Shown piece after piece: positions 36,018-46,024 of a stretch of DNA of 64,000 nucleotides. Where the stretch lies: the NCBI RefSeq assembly GCF_022605725.1, contig NC_065556.1, positions 7,316,001 through 7,380,000 on the forward strand. Direction: 5' to 3'. The notes under the pieces are model-generated. The model was not told the DNA's origin and ran no database searches. It saw only the letters and a program-made list of their open reading frames with translations. Made by a program: the position numbers and the translations under genes. How positions within the stretch are numbered: the stretch's first letter is position 1; each line of letters begins with the position of its first letter. Origin of the DNA: Anthonomus grandis grandis (lineage: Eukaryota > Arthropoda > Insecta > Coleoptera > Curculionidae).

Positions 36018-36762
36018 TTTGATATTTTCAACGACATTTTTTCTGATGAAATTTTTGATATGTTAGGAACGTCTACCAACATTTATGGAAATAAGCTGTG
36101 CAAATCTAATAGACCTTCTCTTAGAAATAGGCGTATGCTTAAATTTCGGGAAACTGATAAGGCGGAAATTAGCAAGTTTTTGGGAATATGTTTACTTTAG
36201 GCGCAAGTAAAGGAACCAAGTGTAAGACATTTATTCAGCAACAACTGTTTGTACTACCCTCCAATATTTCCATTTTGTGTGTCTGGCCGTCGCTTTGAGC
36301 AGTTACTACGATGTATTAGTTGGTATGAAGGACCAAATGCAGATAAGAATTTAGAAAAAAAAAGTTGCAAAAAGTTTCTGGTATGGTTGATTTGGTAGTA
36401 AAAAATTTCCAGAAATCCTACAGACCTTATGAAAAACTTTCTTTAGATGAGTCACTCTTATTATTTGGAGGCCGGTTAAGTTTTCGGCAATACATTCCGA
36501 ACAAAAAAGCACGCCGAGGACTGGTGGAGCTCAAACTGCTGAACCTGGTCCATCACAACAATTAAATAATCAACAAATGTTTCAACATTTTCCCGAAAAA
36601 ATCCCTGCACCAGAGGGATTTAAAAGAAAAACCTATTTTCTACGTTGTAGACTATGTTCGAAAAATAATATTCGAAAAGAAACTTCTGTCAGGTGTAAGG
36701 GATGTACTGACAAACCAGCTCTATGTCCCACGTGCTTTGAAAGCTATCATAATAATACTTAA
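36018..36762 (+). pseudogene. piggyBac-like transposase with internal deletion
   Basis: The frame from 36018 reads FDIFNDIFSDEIFDMLGTST, KAEISKFLGICLL (one TAG stop follows), GRRFEQLLRCISWYEGP and KLSLDESLLLFGGRLSFRQ, which carries the first catalytic Asp, then YIPNKKARRG. The central core with the second and third Asp is gone. At about 36515 the sequence passes into the C-terminal frame: GPSQQLNNQQ, then a cysteine/histidine-rich domain, RCRLCSKNNIRKETSVRC, CKGC, LCPTCFESYH, typical of the cross-brace zinc finger that binds the transposon ends. The stop is at 36760. About half of the usual length is missing. Confidence 0.88.
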
Positions 36763-36859
36763 TTTTTTATATTTTTTTTTCGCTGTTATTTAGGTATTAT
36801 TAAGTTTTTTTTTATATTTTCTACGTAAAAATATTTTATGTGTTTGTTCTATTTTCGTA

Positions 36860-36875
36860 TACGGTTATAACCGTC
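36860..36875. promoter_or_regulatory. GACGG...CCGTC-type palindrome, right side of piggyBac
   Basis: TACGGTTATAACCGTC, matching the left cluster except for the first base and followed, like the copy at 35650, by CAT-x-TGCAAAT-like text (CATTTGCAT against CATGCAAAT). Confidence 0.7.
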
Positions 36876-37089
36876 ATTTGCATATGGATATTGGTTTTCT
36901 TTGATATACAAAAGCTATTTAATAGACAATACACCAGTTCCTAGACCAGTGCTTTTAAAAATATAGTGATTACATTTGATACCACTTCATCTTTTGTCTA
37001 CATATAACTGATATATTAATCCTTACTTATAAGATATTGGCTTTTGTTATTCATAATACTCAATATTTTAACAATATATCTACCCTAAA

Positions 37090-37470
37090 AACATTGTATT
37101 TTCACTACTTAGAACTATTTTTGAATATGCTTCGCAAGTTTGGTAGCCTTTTTATCAATGTTATATTTAAGATATCGAAAATATACAACGTAAATTTTTA
37201 AAATATCTGTGATTTGAGTGCGAAAGTATCCAGACATCGGTTATCTACACCAAATTTTACTTAATAGATTCTCCATACAATTGCTTAATGATCGACCTAA
37301 GTCAGCTGATCTGCAGTTTTTATACAAAATAATAAACAATGCAATTCATTCGCCGGACTCGTTGAGAGTCTTAAACTTTCATCTCCCAAGAGCTTCATCA
37401 AAAAACCTACTATCTTCTATTCAACCAGGGCCAGAATTCTCCCCTGCGCAGATATGGTAATTTATATAAT
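37090..37470 (+). pseudogene. 3' end of a non-LTR retrotransposon polyprotein
   Basis: The frame at about 37102 reads RTIFEYASQVW, then IENIQRKFLKYL. After a frameshift, 37218-37460 reads RKYPDIGYLHQILLNRFSIQ and ADLQFLYKIINNAIHSPDSL, then LNFHLPRASSKNL. A Y/W-rich TIFEY-x-SQVW segment followed by IQRKFL and a leucine-rich C-terminus is characteristic of the end of the protein of Jockey/CR1-type elements in insects. Only the last 120 or so codons remain, a normal 5' truncation. An A-rich stretch at 37648-37675 could be the tail. Confidence 0.72.
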
Positions 37471-37675
37471 TCTATACAGAACCAATGTGACATATGTAGC
37501 TGCAGCATTATAAACATTTTATAGTTTAAGTTAAGTTTTCTCTTCTATTTTTATTTTTGTTTTTGGAAAGTCGAATTTAAGTTGACACTGTTTTTTTCCA
37601 CTAGTTAATTAAATTTTGTGATCTGTTTAAGTGGTGTAAATAAATAATTAAAAAAAATAAAAAATAAAATAACAG

Positions 37676-38620
37676 CAATTCACACTTAATTTTATTATAT
37701 TTTTTTGTTTTTCAACATTAATATTGAAACATTTGTATTAAAAATTCTTCTTATGAAAGTTAGTGCGTAGTTGCATAAATTCTCAGCTAGAAAAAAAAAC
37801 GTTATTTGTAAATAGATAAATTTTATTTAAAAAAAATAAAATCTATATAAAAAAAAATTAAATATAGTAAATATAGCAAAGTATATATAGCAAATAAATT
37901 AAATAAAAGGGCTTTATTTAATTTATTTAGGGGGGATTGATGTTAATTGCTTATCCGTGTTATATTTACTTAATATAAGCTTTATTATAGTTTCTCTTAT
38001 ATTTCGCAATACTTTTTTAAAAATAAAAATGCTTTTCTTATGTTACTATACACAACTATTTTCTAAAGTTAATATTATGCATTACACTAAAAGTTTTATA
38101 ACTTATAATGCAAATGTGACAGATTTAGGTCAAACTTTTCTCGAATATTTTATATTACCGACACGCGCTTGGCCTTACGCTTCACATCGTGGGATTTTGC
38201 TGATTGATGTATTAAAACTTTTTTGTCTAGCACTTTCTGAAAAACAGCATTCGAAAGTTGTTGATTTTAACTTAACTGAAAATAATGGTTTTCAAGTTAT
38301 GATGTGTCTTTTTAATTATGAAATATGTTTGTATAATTGCCTGGTAAGCTATTTAGCTGTGGATTCAGGAGGTTTGCCCTACAATGGTTTGAATCTTTTC
38401 TATCTTTCTGTCTTTAGTTATTACTGTGTTTACTGTTATTATACAAATATTATATAATTTTTCTTCATGTGACTCACATATGCATTTTGCCTTTTCCTGC
38501 GCCTGCACCTTCTGTTTGTTGCCTGCTTTTGCCTTTAGCATCCACTTTACGTTTTTTTTTTTAATGGAAAAAATTATTATTTGATGTCCTTAAATTAAAA
38601 TATATTTTCTAAGGGTGCAT
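37676..38620. other. AT-rich DNA with an unassigned 166-codon open frame
   Basis: Mostly simple AT-rich text. 37957-38457 (+) is open for 166 codons, long for this base composition, and encodes a hydrophobic, Tyr/Leu/Phe-rich protein without motifs I recognise. Its first ATG is at about 38029. It has no visible start context, splice partners or homologue in the window. It may be chance or the remnant of a membrane protein exon. Confidence 0.3.
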
Positions 38621-38621
38621 C

Positions 38622-39860
38622 GCATAAGTTCTTAGTGGTTTTCATGGACAAAAATAAAGCAAGTTGATCGATATTGTTCATACCATTAGTAGATAAACAT
38701 CGGTTTTGGTCGGTATCAAATCTATATTTTGTTTAAAAATGCCTCGTGGTAAAAGTTTTTTTATCGATCTTAAAGAAAGAATTATTGCATCGTATAAGAT
38801 GGGAACACCACAATACGTAATAAAACAAGAACTAAGGGTTTCAAAATCTGTTGTGTCGAGGACCATTCAGAACTATCGAATTAGAGGAAAAGTAGTTAAC
38901 CGAAAACAGACGGGTAAAAGGAGCTCCCAGGCAAGTCCTTTCCTGTCAGCAAATCAAATTCTGGCTGAAGCTGGGGGCTCGTCTTCTGTTTGCAGAACAA
39001 CATGCTCACTGGACAACAGAGCAATGGAAAAAAGTACTTTTTAGTGATGAGTCAAAGTTTAATTTGTATAAAAGTGATGGTGTTCAATATGTTCGTCGTA
39101 TTGCAGGTAAAAGACTTGACCCAAAGTATGTCCCAGGTGCTGTAAAACAGGTGGCAACGTGTTAGTGTGGGGTTATTTCTCTGGCTATGAAATGGGACCA
39201 ATTTACCAAATTGAGGGCATTATGGATAGGTTTAAGTATGAATATATCCTTGAAAATGTCATGCTACCTTATGCGGAATGGAATATGCCACTACGTATTG
39301 TTTTCCAATACCACAATGATCCAAAACATACAGCAAAATGTATAAAAGAATGGTTTAATGAAAATAAAATAGCCATTCTTAAATAGCCAGCCCAATCGCC
39401 CGATCTTAACCCGATCGAAAACCTGTGGGAAATTGTGGATAGGCAACTTAGAAGTAAAACCTATAAAAACAAAGAGTACATTTTTAAAGAAATTAAAAAT
39501 ATATGGAAAAATATTGATCAAGATATAATTGATAATTTAATTTCTTCCATGCCTCAAAGGTGCCGCCAGGTAATCGCAAATAAAGGCCTGTGGACTAAAT
39601 ATTAAGGGCGCAATCTGATAATATTTTCTTTTATTTTTATTGAAAGCGTCGCTTAATTTTTGTCGTATAGAAATATTTAACTTTTCTTTTTCTTTGTATG
39701 ATCTTGTTTATACGGAAGAATTTTGGTATGTTATGTAATAAATATATGTTTATTAATCAGTGTATTTGTTTTATTGAGTTTTCATTCTTCTTGCGTGTTT
39801 GCTTTTTTAATAAAAGAAAAAAACTGTATCGTCGCTCTATTTTTGTCCGATACTGTATAT
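38622..39860 (+). mobile_element. Tc1-like DNA transposon, decayed
   Basis: A transposase pseudogene (38739-39605) lies between degenerate inverted ends. The right end is CTCTATTTTTGTCCGATACT at 39835-39854, followed by GTATA. The left end, GGACAAAAATAAAGC at about 38646, matches its complement. A second right-end-like copy in the same orientation, CGTCGCTTAATTTTTGTCG, lies at 39647-39665, so the right side is either subterminally repeated or two elements are fused. Confidence 0.7.
38739..39605 (+). pseudogene. Tc1-like transposase (DD34E), with deletion, stop and frameshifts
   Basis: It starts at MPRGKSFFIDLKERI (ATG 38739) with a paired-like helix-turn-helix (QELRVSKSVVSRTIQNY). At about 38935 part of the DNA-binding region is deleted and the frame moves. 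About 38985-39060: TTEQWKKVLFSDESKFNLYK (first Asp). 39159-39385: VLVWGYFSGYEMGPIYQIEG and YHNDPKHTAKCIKEW (second Asp). Then a TAG replaces the usual Trp, followed by PAQSPDLNPIENLWEIVD (catalytic Glu). The C-terminus, NKGLWTKY, has its stop at 39603. All three catalytic residues survive, but the frame is broken. Confidence 0.88.
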
Positions 39861-39869
39861 TTTGTAATA

Positions 39870-40650
39870 ACGCCAGAAAAAAATTAAAACGATTTTGCCA
39901 AATTTCAGTTTTTTGCAAAATTTAGGAAGTATTTGGATTTTATTTTAAAAGGAAACTATATTGCTCAACTTTCTTCTAATTATACCACCTCTATTGACGT
40001 CCTGTATAACCGCGATTCGGAGGGTCTTTAAACAAAATGTTTGTTTTTTTTTTTTTTGTTACTAGGTATCTTTTTATAGTTTGAAGTATAACTACGGTAA
40101 TTGAAAATTTGCCCGTGCCACTTAAAACTTAAAATGTGGCCTATTTTCTATTTCTATTAACATCCTCAGTCAAAACCCCTCACTTTACAGATCTCACTAC
40201 GCTGCACAATTTTTCAGAAATTGAATCACATGACAAAATGGGTTACTTTTTACAAAAAATTATTAATCAAGAAGTTATATTACCATAGGTATTAAGTCTT
40301 ATGAATTATTTCAATTATTCTTTATAATATTTACGTGAAACCTACTTATATCTTAAAATTTGTTCCACATATTTTTTGTATATTAGTTTTTAGTTAATTA
40401 AGTGTAACAGGCTTTTTATTTAAAAACTTGATCCTCTTAAACACAAAATGGAGAAAACATAATGTTTGTTGTTGGAATTATAACTTGTATTAAACTTTGC
40501 TGGTAATTTTGTAAAAATAGCTTTTTATATATATTTTTGTATTAATTTTTGTCTCAAAAACATATTTTAGTAAGTAATTATTTGTTTATAAAATTTAACT
40601 TTTAAGTAATTTCAATATGCCGCCACGCTTAAGTAGATCACTCATCACTT
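39870..40650. other. AT-rich DNA, nothing identified
   Basis: No coding motif or repeat partner seen. Confidence 0.4.
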
Positions 40651-40656
40651 GACCAC

Positions 40657-41080
40657 CTAAATGACACAACTGTGTTGAAAAATGTAAAAAAAAAATAAAA
40701 ACATAGTTGGCAGCATCATCCCATGTCTTAAAAAAATATCCAACACGGCCGCGTAACCGGAGATTCCAGCGTCGTTGAAAACCTGACTCAAAGAAGCCAA
40801 AGGCAAGTCCACGCAGCTAAAATAGATCGTTTCTAAATTTGACGCTTCGCGGCAGCACCACACGGTGCACGAAACTGAACGACAATCCGATAGACGACCG
40901 GGTACATTTTTTAACACAGGATTGCGTATCTTCCCAAATATTCAATCAACGGTTTTATGGTGCATACCCAGTTCCTCTTTAACACTTCTGCTTGATCGTG
41001 TTGAATCCAAAACTAAAGCACTACAAACCATTTCTTTCGGCCGTTCCATCTCCTCGACCCTTTCAATAGGTAGTTCTTGA
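40657..41080 (-). pseudogene. Unrecognised coding-like minus-strand fragment
   Basis: GC-richer than its neighbours. Minus-strand text from about 41070 reads IERVEEMERPKEMV, STRSSRSVKEELGMHHKTVD (helix-turn-helix-like, perhaps a transposase head), then from 40917 NVPGRLSDCRSVSCTVW and LPLASLSQVFNDAGISGYAA. I cannot name the family. A + strand frame (40865-41080) overlaps it but looks like a shadow. It may be the 5' part of a mariner relative. Confidence 0.3.
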
Positions 41081-41369
41081 GCTTTGATGTGACAGATTTT
41101 ACATTCTTGGTGGCCAAAAGATATCTCGAAATTTTAAACGACATTTAAAATAATTATAGCACAAGGAATCGATCTATTTTCAAAATTTACTGAGAATAAA
41201 TCCCTGCATTGTACTGCCGAATTGCCCCCCTATTTCTTATATTCCCCAACCTATATATAAAAAGTATAAGATCTATTTTGTGAATCATGAATTTAAAATA
41301 ACCAGGCAAAACTATAATATTATTATGTCAATTTTGAGAAGTAATCTAATCTTTCTTTAACTTACTTAT

Positions 41370-42120
41370 TATACGTGTTATAGAGCTATACGTGAATGAT
41401 ACGATTTTAGCCTGTCCCAAAAAATATGTCCACGTACGTTTAGCTTTTGTTATTAATTATAACCCACATTTTCAGTTTACTATGAAGTTAGAACAGAATA
41501 ACAAATTATCATTTTTAGATACTATGGTAATTCGTAACACAACTGATACACCGACCGATTTAAAAAAATCAAACGTCAAAATAAAAGACTTCGAAAGACC
41601 TTTTAAACAAGCTGTTACTCGATACGCCTTGCCATTTAAAATTGTTAAGGGGATGACCCTGGAGGGCAGAGGGTGAAAAGGGGTGAAGTAATTTTAGGTT
41701 AGAAAAGTGTCTTCCTTAACAAACCATTTGACGTATTTCGGCGTTTTTTTTTTTAAACAGTGGTTTTCGATAAATCCGTGGTGGGAAGTTTTCAAATGAA
41801 CACCCTGTATATTTAGATCATAGAACATCTTAGCGAAACACTTAGTCAATACAAAAGATACAGTTCCAGCTATACATATTGTGGTCTGATGTTCACCAAA
41901 TCCATTGTTCCTATCCAGAATGTAAGGTTTACTATGTGGGTCAAAGCGTAAGAAAAATTGAGATCACAGTTTCACAATTTCAGATTCACTAACAGAAATA
42001 AAAATGCTTTCATAACAAACACCAATTATCGTTTTGCGAATCATATTCTGAAGTCAGGTCAAAACATTGATCCGGGACTCAATACAGAAATTTTTCATAT
42101 CTGTCATAAGTTAGACTTAT
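41370..42120 (+). pseudogene. Penelope-like retroelement fragment, interrupted by a dispersed repeat
   Basis: 41385-41552 reads LYVNDTILACPKKYVHVRL, the position of the catalytic YVDD box of the Penelope reverse transcriptase (here VND), followed by FTMKLEQNNKLSFLDTMVIR, the usual FLD segment. The text is then replaced by the 259-bp repeat at 41553-41811. After it, about 41935-42120 carries YVGQSVRKIEI, part of the GIY-YIG nuclease, and FANHILKSGQNIDPG. The GIY-YIG domain cuts DNA to start insertion in this class. Frameshifts are present. Confidence 0.65.
41553..41811 (+). repeat. Dispersed repeat, copy 2 (inserted in Penelope fragment)
   Basis: Similar to 33331-33586 from end to end, ending AACACCCTGTATA. 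It separates the reverse transcriptase part from the nuclease part of the Penelope fragment, so it behaves as a mobile unit of about 256-259 bp. I see no obvious terminal inverted repeat within it. Confidence 0.85.
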
Positions 42121-42512
42121 AATAATAATAATAATATCCTTTATTTGCCAACAAAATCGTATACAGGACGATAAAGCAACGTCATACAAAGGAGGATCTA
42201 GCTCCCATGGGGTATATTAATTTTTCTTATCTAGAATTCATAGAGGCAATATACTTATATAAACAAAATAACAAAATTTAAAATAAATATTCTAAATATC
42301 TAACACAAGTTAAAATTATTATTCAAAAGTAAAATTATAAAAACATTTAATCTGCAACCAGTGGTAAACAGCTTTTTTAAATTGGACTGTAGATTCAATG
42401 CTTCTAATATCAGCAGGTAGCATTCTATAAGCCCTGATGGCCATATAATGAGAACCTTTTTCATAGTAAGCTGAATTATGCAATGGAATACGGAGATCGC
42501 TTCTATGACATA
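42118..42512 (-). pseudogene. 3' end of a non-LTR retrotransposon (minus strand) with (TTA)n tail
   Basis: The minus strand from 42512 reads HRSDLRIPLHNSAYYEKGSH, MAIRAYRMLPADIRSIE and FKKAVYHWLQ, the canonical C-terminus of Jockey-type proteins. A 3' untranslated part follows (TTTTGTTGGCAAATAAAGGA) and a short ATT microsatellite at 42118-42137, which is the expected tail. This gives the 3' border. The 5' side is truncated at about 42540. Confidence 0.78.
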
Positions 42513-42539
42513 TGACTTACAAGAGCCTTTTTAAATAAA

Positions 42540-45240
42540 TACAGCCATTAAGTCTCCTATAATTTTATTTGCGGCAATGAAGAGACTTACTTTGACAGCT
42601 TGCGATTTTCTAATTCAATTAGTCCCCATAAGTAAATAGTAATTAATAAAATATTTCTCTCTGTTCAACAAAAATTAATTTCTCGTTTATTTGTACGTAA
42701 GAGTTCGTTATCATTTCTTGTTCTGTTTTATATAAATTGTAGATACCTAAGTTTAACCTGTTTGAAGTTTTAATTTTTTGCATGTACTAAACAGATGCCT
42801 CTAGATTTGTAATAATTATTTTTGTCAGTACCATAAAATCATGTTTATCTGAATATTTAAGACTTGTGTATTTTATAGTCCTGGTAGATTTTAAGTACTT
42901 AATAAAGGTTAGAAATTCATTAATTTTGTATTTTTAGTATCTTATGATAAATATTACAGTAGCTGAATTGTATTATGCATTAGTTTAAATATCAATATGT
43001 CTTGCATTTTACTGTGGGAAGTATGACAGCCTTACGTAACCTATATTTGAAAAATTAAGTCCAATAAATTGATTGTTATAAAATGGTGTATGTAAGCAGA
43101 TATATTTGGCTGTTAATTTAACTTCGTTTTGAGTTAATTTTGACACGTTTGAATCGAAGGTCTGCTGAAAAAAGTATCAACATTTCAGTAATGTTCAGCT
43201 TCTCTTTTTTCTATTGGAATGTCATACTCTTATAGACGTTGTCTTCACCTTGCTATTTGTCCTTCAGGGTTTTCAAAAAGAAACAATCTGTGAGAGGCGT
43301 GATCAGCTTTAAGAATCATTTGGTGTCTACAACTATGTCTGGATTACTCCATAATTACTACCTGCTATCCACGCCGAGTCACACAGCGGTTTCTTACTGC
43401 TCTATGACACTTAAGTTTAATATTACTTGTTCGCTATGTTCATATTTTTATGCAAAGACGGCTCCAACTTTAGCACTGATGTCATCTTTATTCAAAATAC
43501 ACCAATTTGCCCAGGATTTGAATATCTTAAAGTTGAAAATGTATACAGTACTATTTTGAATCCTTATAATATGTACAAAGACTTCTTTTAAAGAATTCTT
43601 CTAGGTGAACTTTTATCTACTTCTTAGATCTATCATATAAATTCAATGATGCCAAACTGAGAGTGCGTCCGTTCTTGGTTCCTGGAAGAACTAGGTTAAT
43701 TATATAAGCATATAATATTAAATAGTCTTTCTGGATTATATTATTAAGTTTAAGACCATACAACATCTGGCAGATTAATCATTTTTCTTTATTAACACTA
43801 CTGGAGATGTCTAAAGACCCTCCGATACTTCTATTAAGCCTTGAGGCTTCCCTTTCCAATTCTTGTAGTTTTGAAGAAACCTATTACTTTTATTGAAATT
43901 CTCGATGTGCTCATCTGGTAAATTTGGTTGACTTAAAGCTAAGTTGACGCATTTTATACTACATCAAATCAATGATTTTCTTTGGTGATTGAAGATTCTT
44001 TAAGAAGTTTTTACAAACGAGCAGTTAAAATTCTGTTTAAATAAAAAATCTATCATTATTTCATAGTATACGATATTTTTTTTCATTTTTATTCAGATGC
44101 TGGTCATATCCTTTCAGATTTACTGTTCAAACTAAACAGTTGATTTTGTTTAAATAGTTAATTTTTTTGCTGGAAAAGTTCTGTACAGCTCCTATTCTTT
44201 AAATGACGCAATCAAGAGAGTTTTTATGTAGTCTATTATGTAATTATGTAGATAACTTCTAAAATATTTATTTAATTAAACAAGAAGTGAAAAAACGTCG
44301 AAGATATTTAAAAGCCAATAAGAAATACAAACCAGAACAAAGTAGCAGAACATTAAATTGATCTAAACGAAGAAATTATTTGACTTGCAAATGTAGATTT
44401 AAAAACAAACATATTTCAAATTAACCTCAATTACTAAACTTACTTTCCAAAATGCAAGCAATCCTCAAATAGTCAATTATACTACTAAAAATAATTTATA
44501 TTTTACAAGCTGTGGAAAACAATATTGCCTGGTCGCTCTAACAATAGTCTGTTATGCTTGCAATCGGAGCTTCATCCATATTCAAGCAAATCAGAATTTT
44601 AAATTTCATTCAGCCCTATCGCAGGATTAAATGAAATTGTTTTAAGTATAATGGTAAAGAAAAATGTTAAATACTCAAAGACATTGTGTTACAACTCTAA
44701 AATGTATTTTTTTTGTTAATGTAAAAAAATATTTATGCTTAACTAAGTACTTACGAAAATTAACTACAATCCTTTAACTAATCTGTAAAGTATCTCATTC
44801 TGTCTGACAATGAGCATCATTAAGGTTTCCCGTCCCAGAGAAAGCGCAATAAACTAAATTCTTATGTGGTGGCAATAAAGAGTCTCACTAGCTCATATCG
44901 TCTTGTGTGGTTTTTACTAAGCAAAATGCCTTGTTTGTTTTTTGTCATTAAAACTTTTAATTGCCGAAGCACAGCATTTAATGATGTTGTGAATTATGAG
45001 CAATTAAAAAAAATAATATTAACTAAGAAGTCACGTAGCAAATTTTTGTGTGAAAAAAACCATTTAGCAAAAATCCATTAAACTATAGAATTATGTTCAT
45101 TTGTTTTATAAATTATTCTACCACATTTCGGTTATTATATTTTAGATCGGGGTCTGAAACTGAAGTATCAATTACTTTGCAATTGGTCTATAATTATAAA
45201 AATTAGAAAATACATTCTGATATCTCTCTTCAATAAACAT
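42540..45240. other. Long AT-rich region without recognised genes
   Basis: About 2.7 kb. Open frames at 43239-43559 (+, 106 codons) and 44866-45081 (+, 71 codons) have no family motif I know and no splice or promoter context; I regard them as chance. No repeat partner seen. Confidence 0.4.
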
Positions 45241-45245
45241 CACTT

Positions 45246-45249
<4 letters not shown>

Positions 45250-45325
<76 letters not shown>

Positions 45326-45377
45326 CACTATATATATATATTTTTTTTTTATATACATAAATATATATATATATATT
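45250..45377. repeat. (AT)n microsatellite
   Basis: About 70 bp of pure AT dinucleotide, a short TTAACACT interruption, then further (AT)n and a T-run up to about 45377. Confidence 0.97.
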
Positions 45378-45479
45378 TAAGTATAAAAAGGTGTTTTTAG
45401 TAACACTTATTTGGTTTTTGTTTTATTTTTGTAATTAAAACACCGGCTTTTAGTAATACCACAAATTAAATATAACCAG

Positions 45480-45620
45480 ATGCGAAACTAAAGGGAAATC
45501 GCCGATTTCAAAGTTACGCCTCTCGAGAAGACGCCGGCGTCTTGTCGCCTATTACGGGAGTCAGTCCCCGCGAGCGTGTATGGCGTGTAATTTCTGATCG
45601 CAGGTTAATGCGTATGCATG
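45480..45620. other. GC-richer patch with 16-bp perfect palindrome
   Basis: AAGACGCCGGCGTCTT at 45528-45543 is a perfect palindrome, preceded directly by TCTCGAGA. The patch stands out from the AT-rich surroundings. It may be part of a Penelope untranslated region or another element; an overlapping + frame (45542-45871) has no recognisable motif. Confidence 0.5.
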
Positions 45621-45693
45621 TGGTTATTTTTTCAAAATACCTGGACATAAAAGTATTTATCTACACTGTTCCAATAAAACTGGTAACTAAAAG

Positions 45694-46015
45694 TCACTTT
45701 TTGGTTTTCCAAGAGATCAGGCAAGGTAAGTTCGCAAGTAATGTATTTAATATAACACCAATCTTAACCATCTCATATTTTAACCAAACTCGTGAAAAGT
45801 ATTGGAATATATTTTTTGCATTTAACTCAAAATGGTTCATGAAGAGTTCTACTAGGAAGGGAGAGAGGTAATTACCCATGGCTGTACCTTCTAGTTGTTC
45901 ATAGTATGAATTGTTATATTGAAAAATGTTTTGTGACATGCAAAGTTCACAATTTGTTTTGTTAATTTACTTATTTCATGGATATTATCGAAACCATTAC
46001 TTGCCAGAAGTTCAA
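45694..46015 (-). pseudogene. Penelope-like reverse transcriptase block, inverted
   Basis: On the minus strand, about 46000-45920 reads SNGFDNIHEISKLTKQIVNF, then from 45930 FQYNNSYYEQLEGTAMGN and YLSPFLVELFMNHFE, and RVWLKYE at about 45785. These are the polymerase blocks directly upstream of the YVDD box in Penelope-like elements (Y-x-Q-x-x-G-x-AMG, then LSP-x-x-A-x-x-FM). The text stops being recognisable just where YVDD should begin. That continuation is found on the opposite strand at 46030. This suggests an inverted block. Confidence 0.75.
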
Positions 46016-46024
46016 TCAGATATT

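Larger units (their letters stand above)
35608..36884 (+). mobile_element. Deleted piggyBac-like element with repeated 16-bp palindromes
   Basis: A piggyBac transposase pseudogene (36018-36762) is flanked by at least five copies of a palindrome with consensus GACGGYTATARCCGTC: four on the left (35608, 35650, 35692, 35844) and one on the right (36860). Terminal inverted repeats and TTAA duplications, normal for this family, could not be fixed with confidence, so the outer limits are those of the palindromes. Confidence 0.6.

Noticed and set aside
40865..41080. + strand frame of 71 codons
   Set aside because: Antisense to a slightly more protein-like minus-strand text; neither can be assigned, and the + frame lacks any motif.
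43239..43559. 106-codon + frame in the 42.5-45.2 kb region
   Set aside because: No recognisable motif, no splice or promoter signal, no similarity to other parts of the window.
45542..45871. 109-codon + strand frame opposite the Penelope block
   Set aside because: It overlaps the minus-strand polymerase text, which has clear family motifs; the + frame has none.
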